The notes under the pieces are model-generated. The model was not told the origin of the DNA. It made no database searches and saw only the letters and a program-made list of their open reading frames with translations. A program made the position numbers and the translations under genes. From the NCBI RefSeq assembly GCF_030553305.1, contig NZ_JARRAH010000002.1, positions 62,001 through 126,000 of the forward strand: a DNA stretch of 64,000 nucleotides, in the 5' to 3' direction. Below, one piece after another: positions 26,899 to 35,461 of this stretch. Source of the stretch: Halomarina ordinaria (GTDB lineage Archaea; Halobacteriota; Halobacteria; Halobacteriales; Haloarculaceae). How positions within the stretch are numbered: position 1 is the stretch's first letter; each line of letters opens with the position of its first letter.

Positions 26899-28116
26899 TC
26901 AGAACCCTTCCGTCCCCTCCAGTCGGTGTTCTTCGACGACCTCGTCGTCGAGTTCGATGCCGAGCCCCGGTCCTTCCGGAACCTCGATGTAGCCGCCCCG
27001 AATGAGTGGGTCCTCCTCCGTCACCAGGTCGTCCCACCAGTCGACTTCGAGGGCGTGGAATTCGAGCACGTCGAAGTTCGGGATGGCTGCGCCGAGGTGG
27101 ACACAGGCCATCGTTCCGACCGGGCTACAGACGTTGTGGGGGGAGACGGGAATGTAGTTCTCCTCTGCGCGATCTGCGATACGAACCGTCTCGCCCAGAC
27201 CGCCAACCGTCGTCGGATCCGGCGTCGCTACGTCGATGCCATGCTCGTAGAGCAACTCCGAGAGTTCGTGGACGCGAAAGCGGTTCTCGCCCGTCGCGAC
27301 GGGGGTGCGCGTCGCCTGCGTCACCTCCTTTTGAGCGTCCATGTTCTCCGGTGGAATGAGGTCCTCGAGCCACATCAGCTTGAACTCCTCCAGTTCGTAC
27401 GCCAAGCGCTTCGCGCTCTCGACGGTGTAGTCCCAGTGGCAGTCGAAGGCGAGGTCCACCTCGGGACCGAGTTCGTCACGAACGGCGGCAACGATCTCGC
27501 GCTTGCGTTCTATCGCAGCATTGCTCAGCCGACCGTTGAACGGGTCAGGATCGTTGTCCATCGCGAAATCCAGGTCGAACTTCAGTGCCGTGTACCCGAG
27601 GTCTCGTACCCGCGCTGCTTCCGCGGCGTACGCTTCGGGACTGTACGCCGCGGAGTCGGCGTAACTCGTGTAACCGTCCTCGACGGCGTACGCCTCACCG
27701 GCGTGACAGTCACAGTACATCCGTACCCGGTCGCGGTACTTCCCGCCGAGCAGTTGGTACACTGGCAAATCGAGGATTTTCCCCGCAGCGTCCCAGAGCG
27801 CTATCTCGATACCCGAGGCTGCTGTGACGACCTTACCGGTCGTCCCGCCGTGCCCGGACATCTCCTGGAGGATGCGCCGAAAGAGCCGCTGGACATCGAG
27901 GGGGTTCTCGCCGACGAGGAAGCGGTTCGTGTACTCGATAATCTCGGGGGTCCCCCCGCCGCGGTAGGACTCGCCGATACCGGTCACGCCGGCATCGGTC
28001 TCGACTTCGATGAGGTTCCATTCGAAATTCCCCTCGACCACGCAACACCGGATGTTCGTGATCGCTACGTCTCGGTCTGCCGTTCGGTTCGCCGTCTGGT
28101 TGGAGAAGTCTTTCAT
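26899..28116 (-). CDS. Mandelate racemase/muconate lactonizing enzyme family protein (sugar-acid dehydratase type)
   Basis: A 405-residue enolase-superfamily enzyme. The metal ligands can be placed at Asp225 (FDCHWD), Glu251 (WLEDL) and Glu277 (ATGENR), and the C-terminal-half base is His327 in SPHNVC. The N-terminal-half base motif is K-x-D (Lys179 in LKFDLD) rather than the K-x-K of racemases, a variant seen in acid-sugar dehydratases. It abstracts the alpha proton of a carboxylate and likely dehydrates or epimerises a hydroxy acid. ATG 28116 is chosen because the upstream frame is Arg-rich and overlaps the next gene. It is downstream of a second family member. Confidence 0.9.
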   Translation of the reverse strand: MKDFSNQTANRTADRDVAITNIRCCVVEGNFEWNLIEVETDAGVTGIGESYRGGGTPEIIEYTNRFLVGENPLDVQRLFRRILQEMSGHGGTTGKVVTAASGIEIALWDAAGKILDLPVYQLLGGKYRDRVRMYCDCHAGEAYAVEDGYTSYADSAAYSPEAYAAEAARVRDLGYTALKFDLDFAMDNDPDPFNGRLSNAAIERKREIVAAVRDELGPEVDLAFDCHWDYTVESAKRLAYELEEFKLMWLEDLIPPENMDAQKEVTQATRTPVATGENRFRVHELSELLYEHGIDVATPDPTTVGGLGETVRIADRAEENYIPVSPHNVCSPVGTMACVHLGAAIPNFDVLEFHALEVDWWDDLVTEEDPLIRGGYIEVPEGPGLGIELDDEVVEEHRLEGTEGF

Positions 28117-28225
28117 TGGTAATCGTCTTCGTCGTCGGTCGATCGCACGATACGTCGGTTCGCGTCGCATACGGGGGCGAACGGACGAACCCCGAACGGC
28201 CCGGCCGCCCACGAGTCCGCACGCA

Positions 28226-29338
28226 TCACGGCGCCCCACGGAAGCGCTCGACGGCGCGTTCGTCGAGTTCGACACCGTGTCCCGGTCGGTCGGGAACGGA
28301 GAGGAACCCCTCGTCGTCCGGCGTCAGCGGGTTCGCCACGAGGTCGTCGAACAGTTTCACCTCCATGTCCCGATAGAAGTACTCGACCCAGAGACCGTTC
28401 TCGACTGCCGCGACGAGTGAAGCGTGGAGGTTCCAGTTGTAGTGCGGGGCGATCGGTACGTCGTACGCGGCGGCATGGTGAGCTATCTTGAGCCACTCGG
28501 TGATGCCACCGCAGACCGTCGCGTCGGGCTGGAGTATCTCCGCCGCCCCCCGGTCGTAGAGCTGTGTGAACCGGTACCGCGGGCCCTCCAGTTCGCCTGT
28601 CGCGACCGGGTAGTCGATAGCCCCGTTGACGGCCGCCATCAGGTCGACCTTGTCTATCATCACCGGTTCCTCGATGAAGTAGGGGTCGTAGGGGTCGAAA
28701 GCCCTGCAGGCGCGGATGGCCTCCGTCGCGGTGGACCACGCACCGTTCGCGTCGAGCAGGAGCGTCCGGTCGTGGCCGATCTCGTCGCGGACCGCCGCGA
28801 CGCGTTCGACCTCGTCGGCTACCGACAGCCGGCCGACCTTCATCTTCACGACGTCGTGACCCTGCTCGACGTAGCGGGCGACCTCGTCACGGAGTGCCCC
28901 GTGACATTTCTCGTCGCGGTAGTACCCTCCGCTGGCATACGACGGGACGCGATCCGCGTATCCGCCGAGGAGTTTCCAGAGCGGTTGACCGACAGCCTTC
29001 GCCTTGAGGTCCCAGAGCGCGATGTCGACGGTGGAGATGGCGCGTAGCAGGAGTCCCGCGCGGCCGATCTGGACCGTTCCGTCGAACATCTCGCGCCACA
29101 GTCGCTCGGTGTCGCGGGGGTCCTCGCCGACGAGCATCGGTCTCAACAGGGATTCGACCGCGCGAGAGACGAGGTCCGCCCCCTCGTAGCCGAGCGAGTA
29201 GCCGACACCCTCGGTGCCGTCGACCGCCCTGACGTACGTTATCGCGTGGTCGCGGTACTCTATCGTCCGATTCGAAAAGGAGACCGGTTCTGCGAGCGGA
29301 AGCGTCACCGGAAAGGACTCTACCGATTCGATCTCCAT
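28226..29338 (-). CDS. Mandelate racemase/muconate lactonizing enzyme family protein (K-x-K type)
   Basis: A 370-residue enolase-superfamily enzyme with a complete mandelate-racemase-type site: Lys165-x-Lys167 (VKMKVG), metal ligands Asp196 (LDANGAW), Glu223 (FIEEPV) and Glu249 (ATGELEG), plus Asp272 and His299 (APHYNW) as the second base. It could racemise, cycloisomerise or dehydrate an alpha-hydroxy acid or muconate-type diacid. It starts at ATG 29338 and is divergent from the LarA-like gene (108-bp spacer). With the paralogue downstream it gives two stereochemically different proton-abstraction enzymes in one operon. Confidence 0.92.
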   Translation of the reverse strand: MEIESVESFPVTLPLAEPVSFSNRTIEYRDHAITYVRAVDGTEGVGYSLGYEGADLVSRAVESLLRPMLVGEDPRDTERLWREMFDGTVQIGRAGLLLRAISTVDIALWDLKAKAVGQPLWKLLGGYADRVPSYASGGYYRDEKCHGALRDEVARYVEQGHDVVKMKVGRLSVADEVERVAAVRDEIGHDRTLLLDANGAWSTATEAIRACRAFDPYDPYFIEEPVMIDKVDLMAAVNGAIDYPVATGELEGPRYRFTQLYDRGAAEILQPDATVCGGITEWLKIAHHAAAYDVPIAPHYNWNLHASLVAAVENGLWVEYFYRDMEVKLFDDLVANPLTPDDEGFLSVPDRPGHGVELDERAVERFRGAP

Positions 29339-29352
29339 GGCATGTAGGCACA

Positions 29353-29363
29353 TCACATTGTGA
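29353..29363. promoter_or_regulatory. Palindrome in the divergent promoter region
   Basis: TCACATTGTGA, a perfect 11-bp dyad, followed by GTGAAATAGTTTTCCAC, lies between the two divergently transcribed genes. It may be an operator, for example for one of the IclR proteins encoded 9-11 kb downstream. Confidence 0.3.
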
Positions 29364-29446
29364 AATAGTTTTCCACGTCGGCAGGTATCGGACGGGTCGC
29401 AAAGAGAGGCGACAAGAGATATGTGCGACGGTCTGTCACCGTGCCT

Positions 29447-30751
29447 ATGGACTTTCCGACCCGCGAGGCGGTCGACGAGCTGCTACCGGAGCGCACACTC
29501 CCACCGATGGCTGACGTCAGGTATCGGCCGCCGTCCGAGGCGCTCGAGGACGTCGCCGGAGCGGCCACCGCGGCCGTCGGCGATCTCCCACTCAGGACGC
29601 TGTCGGCGGGTGATCACGTCGCGGTGGGGGTCGGAAGTCGCGGAATTGCATCGCTTCCCGCTATCGTGAGCGCCATCGTGGAGGAACTCCAAGAGCGCGA
29701 CCTGAACCCGACCATCGTACCGGCGATGGGGAGTCACGGAGGGGCGACCGCGGCCGGTCAGCGCGAGGTACTCGGGGCGCTCGGAATCACGGAACCCGCG
29801 ATGGGGTGTCCCATCGACGCGCGTATGGACACCGAGCGCGTCGGAGTGGTGACCGTCAACGGCGTCGAGATACCCGTCCACGTCTCGACGGCCGCTCGTG
29901 AAGCCGACGGATGCGTCGTCGTCAACCGCGTCAAGCCCCACACGAACTACACCGGAGACATCGAGAGCGGTTTGTGTAAGATGTCTGTCGTCGGTCTCGG
30001 AAAACAGCGCGGAGCAAACGCCTTCCACGAGACCGCGCTGTCTGTCGGTTACGTTGAGACCCTCCGGACCGCCTTCAGCGCCGTTCGGACCGCTCTCCCA
30101 TTGCTCGGTGGCGTCGCCGTCGTCGAGGACTTCTACGAGGAAATCGCTGTCGTCGAGGGCATCCCCGCCGCGGCGCTCCCTGACGCCGAGAAACCGCTGC
30201 TCGAACGAGCCCGATCGCTGATGGCGACCCTCCCGACGGACCGAATCGATCTGCTGGTCATCGATGAAATCGGCAAGGATATCTCAGGGTCTGGGATGGA
30301 CACGAACGTCGTCGGCCGATACCGCGTTCTCAACACCGAAGACCCCACTCTCCCCGACGTGAAACTCATCTACGTTCGAGGACTCTCGCGAGCGACGAAG
30401 CACAACGGAATGGGTATCGGTCTAGCCGACTTGACGCGGCGGAGCGTGGTCGACGATATCGACATCACGAAGACGTACACCAACGCACTGACGAGCGGGT
30501 CGCTCGCCAAGGTACACCTCCCGCTGGTGTTACCGGACGACGAGTCGGCCATCGCAGCGGCGTTGGGGGCGCTCGGAACGGTCGACGACGAGACGGCCCG
30601 GGTCGTCTGGATAGAGAATACCTCGGAGCTATCACGGCTCCGGCTCTCGCCGGCGCTCGTCGACGAACTCGCCGACCGAATCGAGGTGGAATCCGTCGTC
30701 AATCCGACCTTCGTGAACGGCGAAGTCCAGTTCGATAGGCGTGCCGAGTAA
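29447..30751 (+). CDS. LarA-like nickel-pincer racemase family (DUF2088)
   Basis: A 434-residue protein of the lactate-racemase-domain (LarA/DUF2088) family. MGSHGGAT (about residue 96) and VKPHTNYTGDIESGL (about residue 165) mark the region where LarA holds its active-site histidine and the nickel-pincer cofactor lysine. LarA-type enzymes racemise or epimerise alpha-hydroxy acids. No LarB/LarC/LarE cofactor-synthesis genes are in this window. ATG 29447 is preferred over upstream GTG starts. It lies next to two enolase-superfamily enzymes, so three potential hydroxy-acid-stereochemistry enzymes are clustered. Cofactor content cannot be judged from sequence. Confidence 0.82.
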   Translation: MDFPTREAVDELLPERTLPPMADVRYRPPSEALEDVAGAATAAVGDLPLRTLSAGDHVAVGVGSRGIASLPAIVSAIVEELQERDLNPTIVPAMGSHGGATAAGQREVLGALGITEPAMGCPIDARMDTERVGVVTVNGVEIPVHVSTAAREADGCVVVNRVKPHTNYTGDIESGLCKMSVVGLGKQRGANAFHETALSVGYVETLRTAFSAVRTALPLLGGVAVVEDFYEEIAVVEGIPAAALPDAEKPLLERARSLMATLPTDRIDLLVIDEIGKDISGSGMDTNVVGRYRVLNTEDPTLPDVKLIYVRGLSRATKHNGMGIGLADLTRRSVVDDIDITKTYTNALTSGSLAKVHLPLVLPDDESAIAAALGALGTVDDETARVVWIENTSELSRLRLSPALVDELADRIEVESVVNPTFVNGEVQFDRRAE

Positions 30752-30772
30752 CTCGGCATCGCCTGAAAAGGC

Positions 30773-30780
30773 ATATATAC
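30773..30780 (+). promoter_or_regulatory. TATA box of the TAXI gene
   Basis: ATATATAC about 25 nt ahead of the ATG at 30802, the spacing expected of a leaderless haloarchaeal transcript. Confidence 0.6.
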
Positions 30781-30801
30781 AAGGTAATGATATGGTATGT
30801 C

Positions 30802-31932
30802 ATGGCTGACAGAGCCAGCGGTAGGACAGTGGATCGACGGACAGTACTACGAACGCTCGGCGTCGGCGGTATCGCAGGAGTCGCGGGGTGTCTCGGCGGG
30901 TCGAACGGTGGAAACAGGAGCGATGGTGATGGCAACGGTAGCGGCAACGGGAACGATAGTGGCGGTGGCGGAAGCGGACAGTATAACTGGGTTATCGGGA
31001 CGAGCAGCGACGGTACGACGGCTCACACTTCCGGCGTTGCGTTTTCGGAGGTTGTCAACGAACACAGCGATATGATAGAGATGAGCGCCCAGACGAGCGG
31101 TGGGACCGGTGCCAGTCTGGCGCTCATGGCTCAAGGAGAAAACGAGGCGGGTACCATCACTACAGTCCTCGTCGACCGGGCAAACCGGGGGGTTGCTCCC
31201 TTCGAGGACGTCGAGGCCACTATCACACAGACGTTCTCGTACCTCACGCTCGACTTCCACCTGATGAAGCGCGAGGAGGCTGGACTCGACGACGTCGAGA
31301 CGGTCGACGATATCCCCCCTGATACGCCGATGTCGTGGGGACAACGCCAAGGGACGAACTTCGAGGTTGCTGTCGAGGCGATGCAGCTCTCGGGAATCGA
31401 TAACCCCACAGAGCACTTCACGGACCTCCGCGACATCGCTGTCGCGGACCAGGCCGAAGCGCTACGTGAGGGGCGCGTCGACATTATCATGCCATATACC
31501 GCGAACCTCACGAGCAAACTGGGCTGGGTCCAAGAACTCGACTCGACGGTCGACATCGAGCCGGTCAACTTCACCTTCTCCGAGGAGGAACTCCAGAACA
31601 GCAGTCTCCCGGTCGCGTACGGCGAGATATCACCCGATGTGTGGAACCAAGAGGTCTCCAAGCCCGCAACGGCACTCGTCACCGGGTATCTCGTCGGATT
31701 CCCTGCTGACACCGACGAGGAAGCGGTCTACGAGTTCACGAAGACCATCCTCGACAACTCCTCCGAGGTCAACGAGTACGCGGAGTACCTCGAGAAACTC
31801 AGTCCCGAGTTTGCCCTGGAGTGGCTGCTGAAGAGCGAGAACGGCCCGATTCACCCGGGGGCGGAGCGATATTACAAGGAAAACGACCTCTGGACCGACG
31901 ACCTCGTCTCGCTCGACGACTACGAGAGCTGA
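30802..31932 (+). CDS. TAXI-family TRAP transporter solute-binding lipoprotein
   Basis: A 376-residue substrate-binding protein. The leader has an RRTVLRTLGVGG Tat-type signal ending in a lipobox (VAGC), then a Ser/Gly/Asn-rich linker (about residues 35-60). The domain begins at NWVIGTSSDGTTAHTSGVAF and is the TAXI form of TRAP receptors, which deliver organic acids to a membrane permease driven by an ion gradient. It acts outside the cell, anchored by lipid. The matching fused permease is 1.35 kb downstream on the same strand, separated by the minus-strand acyl-CoA dehydrogenase gene, an unusual split. A good TATA box lies 25 nt upstream. Confidence 0.9.
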   Translation: MADRASGRTVDRRTVLRTLGVGGIAGVAGCLGGSNGGNRSDGDGNGSGNGNDSGGGGSGQYNWVIGTSSDGTTAHTSGVAFSEVVNEHSDMIEMSAQTSGGTGASLALMAQGENEAGTITTVLVDRANRGVAPFEDVEATITQTFSYLTLDFHLMKREEAGLDDVETVDDIPPDTPMSWGQRQGTNFEVAVEAMQLSGIDNPTEHFTDLRDIAVADQAEALREGRVDIIMPYTANLTSKLGWVQELDSTVDIEPVNFTFSEEELQNSSLPVAYGEISPDVWNQEVSKPATALVTGYLVGFPADTDEEAVYEFTKTILDNSSEVNEYAEYLEKLSPEFALEWLLKSENGPIHPGAERYYKENDLWTDDLVSLDDYES

Positions 31933-31990
31933 ACCACCGTCCGGTGGCCTCGCGGCTTATTATCTGAGAAAGAGACCGCGCGGAAGTAGT

Positions 31991-33136
31991 CTATCGGTCG
32001 AGTATCGACGGAATCCCCTTTTCTTTCAGCGTCCGAGCAATAGTGTTCTTTTGTATCTCGTCGGTACCCGCAGCGATCCGTCGACCGCGTACTAGGCGAA
32101 AGAGATACTCGAGTGGATGGCCCTTCTGGTAGGCACGCGCCCCGACTGTTTGTACAGCTTCGCTCGCGACGCGCTCGACCATCTGCGAGGAGTAGAGTTT
32201 CGCCATCGAAGTCGCCAGGCGGTCCGGGGGTGTACCGGCGTTAGCTGCCCGCACTCCCTCTCGATAGGCGATAGCCGTCGAGACCTCGATTTCGGTGAGC
32301 ATATCGGCGAACTTCCACTCCATACCCTGAAAGTCGGCGATAGGCTGACCGAACTGCTCGCGCTCGGCGGCGTAGTCGAGAGCGTGGTCGAGTGCACAGG
32401 TCGCCCACGAGTTCGCGACGACAGCGCTACCCAGGCGCTCCCAGTTGAGCGCCTTCAATTGTTGTTTAAACCCTTCACGACCTCGAGTGAGGACATTCTC
32501 CTCCGGAATCTCGACATCGTCGATGGTGAAGTGTGTCTGCGTGTAGTTGACCATGTTTCGGTAATGTTTCTCGATATCGACCCCCGGCGCGTCGAAGTCG
32601 AGGACGAGCGACCCGAGGCCCTCGGGGAACTTCGCCCAGACGACCGCAGCGTCCGACGACGGGACTCCCCCGACCCATATCTTCTCGCCGTTCAGGACTA
32701 ACGTTCCGTCGTCGGACTCGGAGACGGTCGTTTTCATCGATCCGACGTCTGACCCTGCGTCGGGTTCGGAGATGGCGATGGCGATGTGGCTTCGACCTTC
32801 GGCGATCTGTGGGAGGTACGTCTCCTTCGCAACCTCGCTTCCGAACATCTCGATGGCGCGGGGACCGACCATCTGTTGGGTGTAAACGAACCAAGCAGTG
32901 TCCGGGCAGACCCGCCCGACGGCTTCCACCGCCAACATGGCCTCGAACTCGCCGTAGCCCTGGCCGCCGTACTCCGGCGCGAAGTTCGCACACAGCAAGT
33001 CCGCCTCGGCGAGTGCTCGAAGGTTCGCCCACGGAGTCTCGCCGTTCCACGAGAACGCACGCCCTCGCATCTCCGCCTCGACGACGTCCTGTACCGATTC
33101 GACGTACTGTCGCTGTTCGGCCGATAACGTTGACAT
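31991..33136 (-). CDS. Acyl-CoA dehydrogenase
   Basis: A 381-residue flavoprotein with all three acyl-CoA dehydrogenase domains. AIAISEPDAGSDVGSMKTT binds FAD/substrate. GTDEIQKNTIA near the C-terminus aligns with the loop that holds the catalytic Glu in many members. It oxidises an acyl-CoA to the 2-enoyl-CoA, passing electrons to ETF. It is monocistronic and sits between the two TRAP genes on the opposite strand. Start ATG 33136 is preferred over an ATG 9 bp upstream. Confidence 0.92.
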   Translation of the reverse strand: MSTLSAEQRQYVESVQDVVEAEMRGRAFSWNGETPWANLRALAEADLLCANFAPEYGGQGYGEFEAMLAVEAVGRVCPDTAWFVYTQQMVGPRAIEMFGSEVAKETYLPQIAEGRSHIAIAISEPDAGSDVGSMKTTVSESDDGTLVLNGEKIWVGGVPSSDAAVVWAKFPEGLGSLVLDFDAPGVDIEKHYRNMVNYTQTHFTIDDVEIPEENVLTRGREGFKQQLKALNWERLGSAVVANSWATCALDHALDYAAEREQFGQPIADFQGMEWKFADMLTEIEVSTAIAYREGVRAANAGTPPDRLATSMAKLYSSQMVERVASEAVQTVGARAYQKGHPLEYLFRLVRGRRIAAGTDEIQKNTIARTLKEKGIPSILDR

Positions 33137-33250
33137 CACCTCCATCGAGGCGAATTACCCTAATAAATCATTTCCCCGACGGAATCCCGAGAGTTATACT
33201 TCTGTGAGACTCACAACGAATATCGAATTGTCAGATACTATTCCTGAAGG

Positions 33251-33258
33251 TATATATG
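33251..33258 (+). promoter_or_regulatory. TATA box of the TRAP permease gene
   Basis: TATATATG about 29 nt ahead of the ATG at 33287, followed by a TGTAGCTACA palindrome at about 33260-33269. Confidence 0.55.
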
Positions 33259-33286
33259 TTGTAGCTACATCGTGATATCATAGCCC

Positions 33287-35401
33287 ATGAGTGAGTTACT
33301 TACACGTCCTCTTCGGGGGAAGCCACTACTGCGGATAAAGTACCTGCTGTTGCTCGTCATCGGGGTCGTCGCGACGGCGTACCACCTCTGGTACGCTAGG
33401 TCGTACCCGTTCTCGATCGGCCTCCACATGGTCATCCACCTGGGGTTGCTTGCCACACTAACGAGTATCCTCGTGTTCGACCCCGACTTTCGCGAGGCCG
33501 ACAACCTGCTGGCGAAAATCGACAACGCGGTGGTCATCCCCGTTGAGTTTCTGGTGTCCATCGGCCTCACGTACTACCTCTGGTCGAACTACCAGCGACT
33601 CGCGTTCGAGAGTCTGGGCATCTATACCGACACCGACATCCTCGTCGGCGGGGTTCTGATACTTCTGGTACTCGACCTCTCGAGGCGAACGTTCGGGTGG
33701 GTGCTCACGGGAATCGCGATTTTTGGGCTGGTGTACGCCCTCTATGGGCAATTCTTCCCCGGAATCCTCCAGCATCAGGGGGTCTCTTTCGAGCGACTCA
33801 TCACGGCGAATACCGTCGAACTCGCCGGTATTTACGGACAGATCCTCCGGGTCGGGTCGACGTACATCGTGATTTTCATCATCTTCGCTGGGTTTCTGGA
33901 GGCCTACGGAGCGCTCAGCTACTTCATCGACCTCGGGGCACGCGCTGGTCGGAACATTCGGTCGGGTGTCACCCAGACTGCGGTTATCGCCAGTCTCGGA
34001 ATGGCATCGGTCAATGGGAGCGCGGCGGCCAACTCTGCGACGACCGGGGCGTTCACGATTCCGCTGATGAAACGCGAAGGAATCCGCTCTGAAACCGCTG
34101 CTGCCATCGAGTCGGTGGCCTCTTCGGGGGGACAGGTGATGCCACCGATTATGGGGGCGGCTGCGTTCATCATGGCCGAGATCACCGGGACGGGTTACCT
34201 CGGCATCGTTCAGATAGGACTGCTTCCGGCGTTGCTTTTCTACGGGACGATTGTCGTCGCGGTCCATCTCATCACGCTGAAAGAAGGTGCCGGGAAGACG
34301 GATCTGGTCTCCGACGCGGAGACGAAGTCGGGGACATCGGTCCTCATCGACACGCGAACGCCCGAGGACCCGACGGACGTCAACGATATCGCGATCGGGA
34401 CCACGGATGAGGAACTCGCCGCCCAGCTCGACCCCGAGGGGTCGCTCCCGCTCTGGAAACAACTCGTCAAGAGCTCGTTCCTGTGGGTGCCAGTCGGGGT
34501 GCTCATCTACACGCTCGTCTGGCTCCGATATGGCGCCCTCCTCGCGGGGTTCTACGCGACAATCTCGACGGTTCCCGTGGCATTCGTCCAACGCCTCGTC
34601 CTGAGCGATGAGGAACTCAAGACGACGGTCACCGGGTTCGTCGCCGACACGCTGGACGCGTGTCGCATCGGTATCGAGAACACGGCGCCGATCACGATGG
34701 CACTAGCGGTAATGGGCCTCTTTGTTGGCATCCTCAACCTGACCGGATTCACGCAGGTGTTCGCATCGACACTTGTTGACCTCGCCGGTGGGGTTCTGAT
34801 TTTACTCGCGATTTTCGCGATGTTCGCTGCAATCCTCTTCGGACTGGGAATGCCGACAGTGGCGGCGTACATCGTCGCTGTCCTGCTCATCGCCCCTGCG
34901 CTGGTCAACGTGGGCGTTCCTCTCGAGACCGCCCACTTTTTCGTGTTCTACTTCGCCATTCTCTCGGCACTCACGCCACCCGTCGCCATCGCCTGCATTG
35001 TCACGACACGGATCGCGAACGCGAACTTCTGGCAGGTCTGCTACAAGGCGGTCCTGCTCGGTCTCCCGCTGTTCGTCCTCCCGTATGTCTTCCTCGTGAA
35101 CCCGACGCTCCTCTACTGGGAGTTCCCGATGACACTCGTCACGTTCTTTGTCCTCTACCTCGGTCTGGCGGCTATTTCCGTTGCCGTCATCAACTACATC
35201 GACGGGCCACTCCTGCTGCCGGTCCGGGTCGGGATGGTCATCGTGGCACTGGTCGCTCTATTCGCCAACGCGTTCGCCGGTGCCTATGCTGAAGCTGTCC
35301 AAGTCGTCGCCGCACTTCTCCTGTTGTCAGTCTTTGCTTGGAAAACGCGAATCTACGCGGTGTTACTCGCTCGATTTACCAGCACCGATCTCGGCAGCTA
35401 A
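33287..35401 (+). CDS. TRAP transporter fused permease (DctQ-DctM type)
   Basis: A 704-residue membrane protein of the TAXI-type TRAP systems, with the small 4-TM and large 12-TM permease parts fused. FVDSLG-like DctM core is visible as SVNGSAAANSATTGAFTIPL (about residues 243-262) and ASSGGQVMPPIMGAAAFIMA. A hydrophilic loop at about residues 335-385 separates two hydrophobic halves. It imports an organic acid with an ion gradient, using the TAXI lipoprotein encoded upstream. It likely feeds the acyl-CoA synthetase encoded 60 bp downstream. Confidence 0.93.
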   Translation: MSELLTRPLRGKPLLRIKYLLLLVIGVVATAYHLWYARSYPFSIGLHMVIHLGLLATLTSILVFDPDFREADNLLAKIDNAVVIPVEFLVSIGLTYYLWSNYQRLAFESLGIYTDTDILVGGVLILLVLDLSRRTFGWVLTGIAIFGLVYALYGQFFPGILQHQGVSFERLITANTVELAGIYGQILRVGSTYIVIFIIFAGFLEAYGALSYFIDLGARAGRNIRSGVTQTAVIASLGMASVNGSAAANSATTGAFTIPLMKREGIRSETAAAIESVASSGGQVMPPIMGAAAFIMAEITGTGYLGIVQIGLLPALLFYGTIVVAVHLITLKEGAGKTDLVSDAETKSGTSVLIDTRTPEDPTDVNDIAIGTTDEELAAQLDPEGSLPLWKQLVKSSFLWVPVGVLIYTLVWLRYGALLAGFYATISTVPVAFVQRLVLSDEELKTTVTGFVADTLDACRIGIENTAPITMALAVMGLFVGILNLTGFTQVFASTLVDLAGGVLILLAIFAMFAAILFGLGMPTVAAYIVAVLLIAPALVNVGVPLETAHFFVFYFAILSALTPPVAIACIVTTRIANANFWQVCYKAVLLGLPLFVLPYVFLVNPTLLYWEFPMTLVTFFVLYLGLAAISVAVINYIDGPLLLPVRVGMVIVALVALFANAFAGAYAEAVQVVAALLLLSVFAWKTRIYAVLLARFTSTDLGS

Positions 35402-35461
35402 ATCACATCTACGTCACGTACTCCGATAGTTTTACGATATTATGTGTTGCAGAGACATACC

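Noticed and set aside
26926-28122. 398-codon plus-strand frame antisense to the enolase-superfamily gene.
   Set aside because: The minus-strand frame has the metal-ligand set of the family; the plus-strand product is unrecognisable.
33458-34591. 377-codon frame antisense to the TRAP permease.
   Set aside because: Charged, Arg/Glu-rich shadow of a membrane protein gene.
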